64,000 nt of DNA from JABDMH01 sp050298535 (lineage in GTDB: Bacteria > Bacteroidota > Bacteroidia > Chitinophagales > Saprospiraceae), in NCBI GenBank assembly GCA_050298535.1, contig JBNKUI010000087.1:1-64000 (forward strand), written 5' to 3'. The translations under genes and the position numbers were made by a program. The notes beneath the pieces were generated by a model. The model worked only from the letters and a program-made list of their open reading frames with translations. It did no database searches and was not told the DNA's origin. Position 1 is the first letter of the stretch, and each line of letters starts with the position of its first letter. Positions 8,556 through 17,934 of the stretch are shown piece by piece.

Positions 8556-10460
8556 CTATTCCCCCTCGTAAGAAATTATGGTACGTATTGATCCTCTCGA
8601 TGATGTGAATTGTATTAAGGGTGAAGGCAATCGATGACCATAATAAGCACTATAATAACCTTCAAGATTCACAGATGTCATAGGCTTTCCATTGGAAGTG
8701 GCTTCAATTTTTATTTGATCTGCATATCTGCTATTGGGGTGCCACCACTGATGTAACGGAAGATTATTATCATTTTTCAAATAATCAAAAACTTGCCAAA
8801 CTGGACGATTTTTCTCTTTTATTACTTCACGACCCACAGTTATCCAAGACCCTAGAGATCGAAAGCCCCTCATTTCTCCTTTGAAGTAAAATGTATCTTC
8901 ATCTTCTCCCACGTCTACGACTTTTGCTTTAGACCAATTAAACCAAATAAAACGGGGACCTCTTTCCATCTGATCTTCTGCTCCCACTGTAATTGTATTA
9001 TGAGCTTTACCAGAGATAAAATGAGATTCAGTCTTTTTATCCGTATTGTACAAATAACTACCTGCATCCCTCAGAAGATTTATCCCCTGGTACCAGATGT
9101 CGAGATGAAGATTATCTGATTGATAAGGCCTGTGGCGATTATCTGAGCACTTTATAAAAGTAAATGCATCTTCTTCTCTAAAAGAGTAAATACCACCGTC
9201 ATCATACTTTCTAATTCCAACGGAGTTTTCATTTTTCTCAGAAAAGTCCGACAGTTTAGCACCATACCACTGCAATTCTTCTGTGACCAACGGATCTTTA
9301 AAAAGTGAGCTCCTATTAAAATAATGATATGCAGCATTCACTGAGGGTCGAAAATCGGAATAATCGCTATCAGTCAAAGGAAAAAACAGTGCACCGTCGT
9401 TTGGTCCATAATTAGGAACTTCGCCTCGTTTGCCCGCTATCATATTCCTCAAATACTCCACCGCTGCCTTCGACCTTTCTACTACTGCAGAATCCAATGT
9501 GTCATCATTTTTTTCTGCCAGATAAAAAATCCACGATAGTAGCTGCAGCAGAACTCGATGATAATTATGAGAATATTGAAGAAAGGTGCCATCCTCCGCT
9601 ATTTGATACATTAATTCTTTCTGTAGCCAGTCCTTTCCCTCAGATGACCATTGATCAATTTCATCGAAAAAAGGAAAAATAAATCCCGATAAATACAACA
9701 AAGACGACTCAGTAATAGCATGATTATTTCTGACAAATCTTCTAGAAAAATTAATATTATGTCTGACATGGTGGATCTGCCAATAAATTGAATTCAGTAT
9801 TTTACCGAAAATACTCTCTGTAAGAGCAGAAGAATTTTTATAGAAGTATAAGACAAAAATCCAATTTAAAATCCTCAAAGACATTTCCTGACTGCACCGA
9901 TAGTTGGGCCCTTGATTTATCGGGTTTTTTTCGATCCAATTACAAATCTCATCGAATATAAAACCACTACTGTCCGCTGAAAAATGATGATCATATCGGA
10001 CAATAATATATAGATAAGAAAATCTGGATTTTTCCCAAACGTATTTTATATCGCCTGACGTTTCTGAAAAATCACTAATTTTTGTCCAATGTTTGTTAAT
10101 ATCAAACTTATATTTCGTAATGGGATGTGTAATCCAATCATAATCAGACCCAATCTCTTTCCAACTATGATTAAAAAAAAGAAAAACCCCATTTCTTATT
10201 TTCTCATAGGAATCCCTTAATTTATCAGTAGGATTTCGGACCACCTCTACTTCATCACGAGACTGAAAAAAAAATGGAGGGTTTAGCACCTTCCATTCTT
10301 CCAGACTTATTCCTACTCGAGCTGGCGGATTTGTGGGGAATTTTTTCTCCTGGCTCCCCCATTTTCTTTCTAGTTCATAAAGTATCCGATGATATAGGTA
10401 ACTCCACCCATGGTTCTTTATGAGATGATATAATACCCTAATCATGATGAAGTTTGACAA
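8556..10460 (-). CDS. Heparinase II/III-like / alginate-lyase fold protein without signal peptide
   Basis: A 634-residue protein with the two-part architecture of heparinase II/III-type proteins: an N-terminal (alpha/alpha) toroid (about 100-370) with NHAITESSLLYLSG (about 245-258) and YSHNYHRVLLQLLSW (about 298), then a C-terminal beta-sandwich. The second part holds the HLDIWYQGINLLRDAGSYLYN segment typical of these lyases. No signal peptide is visible (MSNFIMIRVLYHLIKNHGW), so it may act in the cytoplasm or at the inner membrane rather than as a secreted lyase. Members next to a bi-domain oxidoreductase and glycosyltransferases recur in polysaccharide loci; a synthetic or editing role is inferred. 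Confidence 0.78.
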   Translation of the reverse strand: MSNFIMIRVLYHLIKNHGWSYLYHRILYELERKWGSQEKKFPTNPPARVGISLEEWKVLNPPFFFQSRDEVEVVRNPTDKLRDSYEKIRNGVFLFFNHSWKEIGSDYDWITHPITKYKFDINKHWTKISDFSETSGDIKYVWEKSRFSYLYIIVRYDHHFSADSSGFIFDEICNWIEKNPINQGPNYRCSQEMSLRILNWIFVLYFYKNSSALTESIFGKILNSIYWQIHHVRHNINFSRRFVRNNHAITESSLLYLSGFIFPFFDEIDQWSSEGKDWLQKELMYQIAEDGTFLQYSHNYHRVLLQLLSWIFYLAEKNDDTLDSAVVERSKAAVEYLRNMIAGKRGEVPNYGPNDGALFFPLTDSDYSDFRPSVNAAYHYFNRSSLFKDPLVTEELQWYGAKLSDFSEKNENSVGIRKYDDGGIYSFREEDAFTFIKCSDNRHRPYQSDNLHLDIWYQGINLLRDAGSYLYNTDKKTESHFISGKAHNTITVGAEDQMERGPRFIWFNWSKAKVVDVGEDEDTFYFKGEMRGFRSLGSWITVGREVIKEKNRPVWQVFDYLKNDNNLPLHQWWHPNSRYADQIKIEATSNGKPMTSVNLEGYYSAYYGHRLPSPLIQFTSSRGSIRTIISYEGE

Positions 10461-10475
10461 GGCATTCTTTTAACT

Positions 10476-12587
10476 CTACACGATATCAACCCAGGTATTA
10501 TTTTTAAAACTTTCAATTGCTCCAAAGGTGGTTTTTGTCACATTTACAACATCATCGAATGGAATCAATGAATCTCCCCCTCCTTCGATACGTTGCTTTA
10601 ACAACCTAAACTGGGTTGCGTGCCCCTTGTCCAATCGTGTCTTGAAGGTTGAAAAACCGGGAACGCCATACCCGGAAGTCTTCCGGTAGTTGTCCATAAT
10701 CAAGGTCTTTCCTTCAAAGAAAACTTCCAGTCGTTCTTTGCTATAACTCTTATGACCATTAGAAAAATAATGGACTGAGCCCTGATCGCCATTCTCAAAA
10801 CGCAGTAAAATGGATGCATTATCTGTATTGATTGCAGGGTTGATGCCCATAGATGACATACATACCTGACGAACCTTACTGCCGCTCAGCATTACCATCA
10901 AATCAATGATATGGCATGCTTCACCTATGATGCGTCCTCCACCTACTTGCATGTCATGGATCCACACCTCCTGAGGAATGTGACCCGCATTCATTGTCAT
11001 GACCAAATTCTTCTGGGCAGAAGCAGGTACCAATGACTTTATTTTCTGCATGTGCGGTGAAAACCTTCGATTGAATCCCACATTCAAAGTCAATCCAGTT
11101 GCATCCTGATATGTATCTATAATATCATCCAGCTCCTGAGCATTGATACAGAGAGGTTTTTCAACAAAAACGTGCTTTCCTGCTTTGAGGCCTTTTGCGA
11201 CCATTTGGGCATGAAGGTGATGTCTCGTTGTGATGAGCAGCAAATCTACTTCAGGGTCTTGTAGCACCTCCTCAATATCAGTACCGGCTCGTTGTATTTG
11301 ATACTTGGTCGCAAGTGCCTTGCTATTCACGCCTCCCGCACCTACTATATACTTTAATTTGGCCCCCTGCAGATTAGGAAGCATTGTCATCTTGGTAAAA
11401 TTGCCCGCGCCTATGATCGCCATCACTCCTTGCTTTACTCCAAAGGATCGATCATCCAGTGCCACCGAAGAACGATAGGAGACTTCCTCGGGATACTTGA
11501 GCAAGGTTGCAATGGACCTGGATCCTGACATATCTCCGTATATCTGCAAATAGTCATTCAAATCTAGCTCCTCTGTGATCAATGATTGAACATCCAAACG
11601 ACCTTTACCGATAGCTTGAAGTATGGCCTCAAAATTTCTTTTTTCTGTCCAACGAACGAAGGGTAAAGGATAATCCAGTCCTTTCTCTTCATAATAAGGA
11701 TCATAACGTCCCGGCCCATATGAGCAAGACACTTGAAAAGTCAACTCTTTTTGATAGAAGTCATTTCGGTTTAGTTGTAACCCAACGACACCTACTAATA
11801 TGATCTTACCTCTCTTTCGGGACATCGCTGCAGCCTGATGCATAATGGCATCTGATTTAGATGATGCGGTAATAATCACCCCATCTGCCCCAACATTATC
11901 AGTCCATGCCAATACACCCGCTACTACATCTTCCCGCTTAGGATCAAGCACCGAAATACCCTTACCAGCCGCCAATTTCAATTTGGATGGATCTAAATCT
12001 ATTCCCAGCACCTCACACCCATTTGCCATAAGTAGTTGTGCTGTTATTTGACCAATCAGACCCAATCCTATCACCACTACACGCTCCCCCAACTGAGGAT
12101 CCAACAGCCGAATACCCTGTAAACCTATAGCACCAATGACCGTAAAGGCCGCTTCACTATCCGTCACACTGTCTGGGACTAGAGCCACCAAATTTTGCGG
12201 CACACATACTACCGAAGCATGAGGACCATTGGAGGCCACTCGGTCTCCCACAGCAATGCCAGAAACACCTTCCCCGATTGCAATCACCTTACCCACATTG
12301 CAATAGCCAAGCGGCAGTGGTTGCTCCAACTTATTAAATACCGCCTCAAGTGTAGGAAGTAGGCCTTCAGCCGTGATCTTATCCAATACCATCCGGACCT
12401 TTTCCGGCTGTTGCCGTGCCTTCTGTACCAGATTCGCCTTTCCAAATTCAACCAGCATACGTTCTGTACCCAAGGAAACCAGAGACCGTGTAGTTTGGAT
12501 CAACACGCAGCCCGGTTGTACCCGGGGTGTAGGCAACTCCTCTAATGAAGTTTTGCCCGTCTTAAGGGATTGAATTATTTGGAGCAT
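10476..12587 (-). CDS. Bi-domain oxidoreductase (MDR + Gfo/Idh/MocA fusion)
   Basis: A 703-residue fusion. Residues about 1-350 form a zinc-type medium-chain dehydrogenase/reductase with GERVVVIGLGLIGQI (about 165) as the NAD(P)-binding loop. Residues about 375-700 are a Gfo/Idh/MocA oxidoreductase with AIIGAGNFTKM and the hallmark VEKPLCI (about 475). Such bi-domain proteins occur in surface-polysaccharide loci beside heparinase-like proteins. The reaction is not established; oxidation and reduction at a sugar ring, or joint processing of one substrate by both halves, would fit. It lies 15 bp upstream of the heparinase-like gene. Confidence 0.82.
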   Translation of the reverse strand: MLQIIQSLKTGKTSLEELPTPRVQPGCVLIQTTRSLVSLGTERMLVEFGKANLVQKARQQPEKVRMVLDKITAEGLLPTLEAVFNKLEQPLPLGYCNVGKVIAIGEGVSGIAVGDRVASNGPHASVVCVPQNLVALVPDSVTDSEAAFTVIGAIGLQGIRLLDPQLGERVVVIGLGLIGQITAQLLMANGCEVLGIDLDPSKLKLAAGKGISVLDPKREDVVAGVLAWTDNVGADGVIITASSKSDAIMHQAAAMSRKRGKIILVGVVGLQLNRNDFYQKELTFQVSCSYGPGRYDPYYEEKGLDYPLPFVRWTEKRNFEAILQAIGKGRLDVQSLITEELDLNDYLQIYGDMSGSRSIATLLKYPEEVSYRSSVALDDRSFGVKQGVMAIIGAGNFTKMTMLPNLQGAKLKYIVGAGGVNSKALATKYQIQRAGTDIEEVLQDPEVDLLLITTRHHLHAQMVAKGLKAGKHVFVEKPLCINAQELDDIIDTYQDATGLTLNVGFNRRFSPHMQKIKSLVPASAQKNLVMTMNAGHIPQEVWIHDMQVGGGRIIGEACHIIDLMVMLSGSKVRQVCMSSMGINPAINTDNASILLRFENGDQGSVHYFSNGHKSYSKERLEVFFEGKTLIMDNYRKTSGYGVPGFSTFKTRLDKGHATQFRLLKQRIEGGGDSLIPFDDVVNVTKTTFGAIESFKNNTWVDIV

Positions 12588-12673
12588 GTGGAAGATTCTT
12601 TATGATGCCCGTTTTGTTTCATCCTTCATCTAACTAATATCTAATGGTTTGTGAGCCACATCTCACCGATAAT

Positions 12674-13918
12674 CTATAAAGAATTCATGTTTTGGAGAGA
12701 ATTTCTTCGGGAAGAATAGATATTGTTACCGCCTCTAGGTCCAATGTCCTGAATTTGAGTCTTTACACGCTGACTATCGTATATCAAATTATTGATTATC
12801 TTAATATTGGAATTCTGAGCCTGATCAGTAGAGTACAGACTTATACCTGCATTCGCTGGGCCGTTATCGGAATGTTGACCGTTATTGTAAAATTGATTCT
12901 TTCTCACTTTGATATTGTGGCTTCGTCCTACAATTACAAGCCCAGCTCGATCATTATAAGCAACTACATTCTTAAGAACCTTTACGTCTCTAGAACGCGT
13001 CACAGTAATTCCCATATCACCACCGCCGATGCTTACATTATTCTTTATTAATACTTTCTTGCTTCCGAACACGCTAATCTGGTCAGCAGAGCCTCCTTCG
13101 GGATAAGGCGTTGTGTCATTCATCACCACATTGTCAACAATCTTTATGTTACCGTGCATGTGTTGACGAAATGCATCTGAGCAATGAATCGGATACCTTC
13201 TTACACCTCTGATGTCATTCTTTTCTATTTGAATCTCCTCGCAGGAGATCCCCTCCTTATCTTCCAGAATAATTCCATTGGTAACTCTACCAATAACATT
13301 TTCGCTTATCGAGGCTGCTTTAACTCCTAATAGTTGTATCCCTGTTCCACAATCGTCAAAAGAACTTTTTTGTATTGAAATCTGAGATGAATAGCGGATG
13401 ATAACACCCCTATTGATGTTCCTGAAACCACAATTGATCAAGTTGATATTCTTAAATTTACTCTGACTGAGAACATAGTCTCTTTTCGTACCCCGAATCA
13501 CAAGACCTACTTCAGTAACTCCCAACGATTTATTACCATGAAAATGAATATTACGGAGGGTCACATCGTTTAGTTCTTCTGTTGAAATTGCAGTATGAAA
13601 GACTACCTGTATACCGCTATTCTCAGCTATTCTGAGTACAACATTACCATGCCCTTTGATCTCTATACCTGAGATGAGCACAAGTTCCTTATCAATGATA
13701 TATGTTCCTTCCATAAGTTGTAGCACTCCTCCTCCGGCAGCATCAATAGTTCTAAATGCATTTTGAAACGCCAAACCATCAGGTATTTCATCTTTGCCAC
13801 TACCACCAAAATCATCTAGAAAATATGTTTTGCTCTGGACAGGATATCCCATCAAAAAATTGAATAAAATGAAAATCCCTGTAAGAACCCTGATTACCCT
13901 ACATCGATCTATCCCCAT
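12674..13918 (-). CDS. Secreted right-handed parallel beta-helix protein
   Basis: The 414-residue protein has an N-terminal hydrophobic segment (about 8-25, ending near PVQSKT) that looks like a signal peptide. Then comes DDFGGSGKDEIPDGLAFQNAF (start of the pectate-lyase-like superfamily), followed by many short beta-helix coils with repeated NI/IEKN/NNVS asparagine ladders (about 120-390). Homologous folds bind or cleave polysaccharides (AlgG/AlgE epimerase-like, lyases). It could be a C5-epimerase or lyase acting on the exported polymer, but no catalytic residues are assigned. It overlaps the glycosyltransferase gene by 20 bp. Confidence 0.7.
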   Translation of the reverse strand: MGIDRCRVIRVLTGIFILFNFLMGYPVQSKTYFLDDFGGSGKDEIPDGLAFQNAFRTIDAAGGGVLQLMEGTYIIDKELVLISGIEIKGHGNVVLRIAENSGIQVVFHTAISTEELNDVTLRNIHFHGNKSLGVTEVGLVIRGTKRDYVLSQSKFKNINLINCGFRNINRGVIIRYSSQISIQKSSFDDCGTGIQLLGVKAASISENVIGRVTNGIILEDKEGISCEEIQIEKNDIRGVRRYPIHCSDAFRQHMHGNIKIVDNVVMNDTTPYPEGGSADQISVFGSKKVLIKNNVSIGGGDMGITVTRSRDVKVLKNVVAYNDRAGLVIVGRSHNIKVRKNQFYNNGQHSDNGPANAGISLYSTDQAQNSNIKIINNLIYDSQRVKTQIQDIGPRGGNNIYSSRRNSLQNMNSL

Positions 13919-15047
13919 TGTTTTGATTTATTGCACTGGATTTTAAGAATTCAAATGTCTGGTGTGCACATGACTGCCATGAGAAATTTTGTGACAATTT
14001 ATGCGACCTTCCGGCCAAGCGTTGTCGAAGCTCACGATCCAAGAGCATCTGCCTAACAGCATTCTCGATACTTGTACTACTTGTAGGATCAAAATACATA
14101 GCTCCATTCTGCAGTAGTTCAGGCATAGGGCCATAGTGCGACGAGGCGATAGGCAACCCAGTACTCATAGCTTCTATGGTGATGATGGAAAAAGCCTCAC
14201 ATGTCGAAGCAAAAAGAAATAAATCAGAACTTTTATAAAATCTGTGTATCGACTCAAAACTAACTAGGCCATGATATTTCACAAAGCTCTTGTCACCCTC
14301 TATTAAATCTAACTCTTGATGTAGCTTTCGTAAAGCAGGACCATAGGCAGAACCAACTAAATGCAATTCGACTGGAAATTCTGAGCGCAATTTGCTAATC
14401 GCTCTAACTACCTTCCATTGATGTTTATATAAGTTGACAATGGAAACATACAAAATCTTATAAGGTGATTCTGTAGAATAGCTATCTACAGATTTTTGTG
14501 CTCTTGGGAAGTCTCGGAAAGCGGATGAAATACCATGGGCCACTACTACACTTGGAGGTTGGAATCCTAATTGATCTAAAATGAAATCGCGAGCATACTC
14601 CGTCAGAAAAATCACACCTGCAGCATCCTTAAAAGACCTTTTCTGCAAATAATTTAGAAGTTTATAACGTAATCTGGCAAAACTCAATCCGAATCTTTTT
14701 CTCTCTAATCTGTCAAATACAAGCATATTCTGAGACATAGATACATATGGTATACTTCGTATATTTAATATTCCACCTGGTGAAAATACCATATCGCAAT
14801 CTCGAGAAATAACAGTTGGCAATCTAAATAAAATCCAAAGCAATCTCCTGACAAAACTTCCATCCAAATGACGTACTTCACGTATTTCGAGCCAAGGCCG
14901 AGAATCAAGTTCATTTACTCGACTATTTCCCCACACTATAACTTTTTCAAATCCATACTTATAAGGCTCGGCTGCTGCCAGAAGTTCTTTGAGATGAGTC
15001 CATCCTCCTCCTGCACGTATATTTGAAGCGTCAATAGCTAATCTCAT
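13899..15047 (-). CDS. Glycosyltransferase family 4
   Basis: A 382-residue GT-B transferase beginning MRLAIDASNIRAGGGWTHL, where the Gly-rich loop sits at its usual place. YKILYVSIVNLYKHQWKVVRAI (about 193) opens the second Rossmann domain. The FLFASTCEAFSIITIEAMSTGLPI segment (about 277-300) carries the E-x7-E motif of GT4 retaining enzymes. Sugar specificity cannot be read. It overlaps the upstream deacetylase by 4 bp and the downstream beta-helix gene by 20 bp. Confidence 0.85.
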   Translation of the reverse strand: MRLAIDASNIRAGGGWTHLKELLAAAEPYKYGFEKVIVWGNSRVNELDSRPWLEIREVRHLDGSFVRRLLWILFRLPTVISRDCDMVFSPGGILNIRSIPYVSMSQNMLVFDRLERKRFGLSFARLRYKLLNYLQKRSFKDAAGVIFLTEYARDFILDQLGFQPPSVVVAHGISSAFRDFPRAQKSVDSYSTESPYKILYVSIVNLYKHQWKVVRAISKLRSEFPVELHLVGSAYGPALRKLHQELDLIEGDKSFVKYHGLVSFESIHRFYKSSDLFLFASTCEAFSIITIEAMSTGLPIASSHYGPMPELLQNGAMYFDPTSSTSIENAVRQMLLDRELRQRLAGRSHKLSQNFSWQSCAHQTFEFLKSSAINQNNGDRSM

Positions 15048-15826
15048 GAAAACCTCCTTTTCCTTGACAAAAAATATCTATTATGTGCTCTTGGCCAATA
15101 TGCCTCCTGATGTCGTCTATTAAATACTTGCCCTTCGTACGAAAAATAATTACAATAATTTGTTCCGCTAAAAATATAGCTATGGTATTTCTGAGTAATT
15201 CTCAAAGCCATTTCAGAGAAATGCTTAAGCTGACCAAAACTCCATGCAAAATATTCACAATTATAGTGTAGTCTCTCTTCCAGAATTCTCTTATTCTCAG
15301 AAACCTGATAATCAATTTCCAAATTGGTCAATTCAGTAAAATTCATATGATCTAAATTGTGAGATCCAATCAAATGGCCACGATTATGAAGATTCTCGAC
15401 TTGAGTCCAGGTCATCGGCCTTTTAGGAGTGGATGCAACATTTCTTCCATTGTATCCTTCTTGATACTGAGATGAGGAATCAATATAATTCGCATTTATA
15501 AAAAATGTACCCCTTGTGCCATACTTTTCCAATAGAGGTGCAATTATTGTCCCACATTCTTCATAACCATCATCATATGTGAAAGCTATTAGTACTCTGT
15601 CTCTGGGAATGTTTCTTTTCATTATTCTCATGACTGCCTCCTTCAGATCAATAAACTCAGCAAATACACTTAGATATCTTAAATATTCATCAAAAATTAC
15701 TACATCTCTTTCATAAATGACCTGAAAAGGAGTGACATAGTGCGAATTAATTATATGAATACCAGAGCTAGGACGGCTAATTGCACCCACAACATTTAAG
15801 AATAAATTTCTTAATGTCCCTCTCAT
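15044..15826 (-). CDS. Polysaccharide deacetylase (NodB homology)
   Basis: Predicted metal-dependent deacetylase (CE4) removing N- or O-acetyl groups from a sugar. In 260 residues one sees motif 1 TYDDGY (about 82-87, Asp pair for base and metal) and motif 2 SHNLDH (about 151), giving a His-x3-His metal site, with GTFFINANYID between. There is no clear signal peptide, so action on a cytoplasmic lipid-linked intermediate is possible. It overlaps the next glycosyltransferase by 4 bp. Confidence 0.8.
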   Translation of the reverse strand: MRGTLRNLFLNVVGAISRPSSGIHIINSHYVTPFQVIYERDVVIFDEYLRYLSVFAEFIDLKEAVMRIMKRNIPRDRVLIAFTYDDGYEECGTIIAPLLEKYGTRGTFFINANYIDSSSQYQEGYNGRNVASTPKRPMTWTQVENLHNRGHLIGSHNLDHMNFTELTNLEIDYQVSENKRILEERLHYNCEYFAWSFGQLKHFSEMALRITQKYHSYIFSGTNYCNYFSYEGQVFNRRHQEAYWPRAHNRYFLSRKRRFS

Positions 15827-15827
15827 T

Positions 15828-16778
15828 TCAATAAGTATGATAGTTTATTCCATTTAATGAAATTGCAGCAACCTGCTTTTCATTAATTTGTCTACTGTCC
15901 AAGATCTTATAACACATATTGGCCCGACTTGGAACTTTGATAAATAAATTACTTATCATTTGACTCCTTAATGGATTATTTCCAGAAATTGGTATGCTGA
16001 TTAGATCATAATCCCATTTTAATCGGCAACTGCTTATAAATAATCCTAAATTACATTTTCCTCCAAACTTGGGATTAATGAAAAGAACTTGAGCCTCAGT
16101 TACCCTACCTCGATTACCAATTCGTAAAATAGAATAAAAATTTTCCGTGTCTAAAATTGCATACTCACCTACAGGATATGTGAAAAATCGCCAATTCAAA
16201 TAATCCAAATCAATTACGGATGTTAAATTCTTTGTCCCTATTGATTGTTGAAAAAACTTTGGAGAATTGAGTTCATTTAGGTTTGATTGCTTGTGTCTAA
16301 ATGGTTTCCTTAGATCTAACCAATGAAGAAATATGTTTCTCGCATTGGTCCAGTATTCAGGGCTTCTTAGTGGCTGCCAACCCATTCTAAGGTAACCCTG
16401 TAAACTATTTCTGTTTGGAAAAACAAACAGAACACTAAGCCCATTTTCGAAGGCTGCCTTCTCCGCTAAAGAAATAAGTTTCTTAAAAATCCCTCTACCT
16501 TGATATTTAGGGTGAACAAAGTTTTCGAATGCTACAGCACAATTGATTATCTTTTCACCCATTACAAAGGGTTGTATCCCATAAGCAACACATCCCACAA
16601 TCTGACCACTCTCTTCTGCACAGGCTAGAATAGTGCTTCCAAATGGGTTATCAAGAAACTTCCAGGTAAACCAATCCTCCCTTCTTACTTCATCGTGCTT
16701 ATGTGCCATGGTAGCACTCTTCAAAAAACTATGAATAAGATCAGAATGCTCTCTTAAATTGAAGATGAAATAGTGCAC
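15828..16778 (-). CDS. GNAT-family N-acyltransferase
   Basis: A 316-residue protein with a GNAT fold in its first half. REDWFTWKFLDNPFGS (about 34-50) is typical of polysaccharide-locus GNAT proteins; HPKYQGRGIFKKLISLAE (about 90-108) is motif A with the acetyl-CoA-binding Q-x2-G-x-G-type loop; and LFVFPNRNSLQGYLRMGW (about 117-135) follows. The second half (about 170-316) is a poorly conserved extension that includes DYLNWRFFTYP, resembling a second GNAT-like repeat. It probably acylates an amino sugar; the acyl donor is unknown. The stretch is AT-rich compared with genes at 44-56 kb. Confidence 0.72.
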   Translation of the reverse strand: MHYFIFNLREHSDLIHSFLKSATMAHKHDEVRREDWFTWKFLDNPFGSTILACAEESGQIVGCVAYGIQPFVMGEKIINCAVAFENFVHPKYQGRGIFKKLISLAEKAAFENGLSVLFVFPNRNSLQGYLRMGWQPLRSPEYWTNARNIFLHWLDLRKPFRHKQSNLNELNSPKFFQQSIGTKNLTSVIDLDYLNWRFFTYPVGEYAILDTENFYSILRIGNRGRVTEAQVLFINPKFGGKCNLGLFISSCRLKWDYDLISIPISGNNPLRSQMISNLFIKVPSRANMCYKILDSRQINEKQVAAISLNGINYHTY

Positions 16779-16791
16779 TAATTGTTGTCAT

Positions 16792-17934
16792 TTAGCTTTT
16801 GCTCAATGTTTTTATTTCACTCGCATAAATGTGTATGCATTTTTTTGTATCAAAGAATTTTCTGTATCTGTCCAGTGAAAATTTCCCCTTTTCAGAAAGT
16901 TGACGTCTGGTCATGAGTAATATTTTAGCAATTATTGACTTATTAAATTCCGCTGAATCTGATGGATCAAATGACCATCCATTTTTCTCTCCTTGAACAT
17001 GTTCCAGATTACCAATACGATTTGAAACTAATAGCGGTAAACCTGCAGCAGTTGCTTCGATAGGACTCAAAGGTGAAGGATCCTTCAAACTCGGTAAAAT
17101 AAATAAATCTGCGGCCGCATAGTATCTAATCAATTCTTCCTGCTGTATAAAACCAACCAATTCCACATTAAGTGAAAACTGAGATACAATATTCTGAATT
17201 TCCTTTTTTTGAGGCCCATCTCCTAGTATAAAAAGTTTGAAACCTTTCATATTTATAAGTAACCTTAAAAAGGGAATAATTCCTTTGATTTTGATGAGCC
17301 TCGCTGGCAACACCCACATTTGTGTCTTTCCATCAATACCGACTGAGGATCGTATGTCATCTTTTTTAATTCTTAGATTTTCAACAGCATTAATAAAAAT
17401 CTCTTCGTTTATTAAATTTGGGAGTACTATAAATGGTCTCTCACTATCATTTTCTATAAAATAATTTATATAGTCAATTTGTGGTGACCCTGTAACCTGG
17501 AAGGCATCTACCTTATTCAAAAGCAGTTTTTTTACTACGGCACCAATACCTGACCTTCTCGTTACAGAATGTAAATTGGACTCAACAGACATGATTTTCA
17601 GAATCCCCCTTGAAATAAAAAAAGGAGCAAGCCAATGGGTTGGGCTGGCCATACCTCCTATTATAGCGACATGATAGTCCTTTTTAAGAAGTCGCCAAAG
17701 TAAACTTGGGTTGAAGTGTGCAAAAAAACCTCCAATTACAGGATGAATTCCTCTATAAATCTTAAAAGCGTAATTATAACTATCTTTAGGTATGATCCAT
17801 TTTCTGTTTGGTTCAATTTTGGCCATGTAAAGTACTTCCAAATCAATTCCGTATTCTGGAAATATTTTCGCCATCATATTGAATCGATTCTGTCGATACG
17901 GTGCGGGAATATTTGTAATGTAAATCAGTTTCAT
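16792..17934 (-). CDS. Glycosyltransferase family 4
   Basis: A 380-residue GT-B transferase starting KLIYITNIPAPYRQNRFNMM, as in a common capsule-locus GT4 subgroup. The second domain has MWVLPARLIKIKGIIPFLRLL (about 206), FILGDGPQKKEI (about 238) and LPSLKDPSPLSPIEATAAGLPLLVS (about 297-321) with the E-x7-E-like region. The donor sugar is not deducible. It overlaps the polymerase gene by 4 bp. Confidence 0.85.
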   Translation of the reverse strand: MKLIYITNIPAPYRQNRFNMMAKIFPEYGIDLEVLYMAKIEPNRKWIIPKDSYNYAFKIYRGIHPVIGGFFAHFNPSLLWRLLKKDYHVAIIGGMASPTHWLAPFFISRGILKIMSVESNLHSVTRRSGIGAVVKKLLLNKVDAFQVTGSPQIDYINYFIENDSERPFIVLPNLINEEIFINAVENLRIKKDDIRSSVGIDGKTQMWVLPARLIKIKGIIPFLRLLINMKGFKLFILGDGPQKKEIQNIVSQFSLNVELVGFIQQEELIRYYAAADLFILPSLKDPSPLSPIEATAAGLPLLVSNRIGNLEHVQGEKNGWSFDPSDSAEFNKSIIAKILLMTRRQLSEKGKFSLDRYRKFFDTKKCIHIYASEIKTLSKS

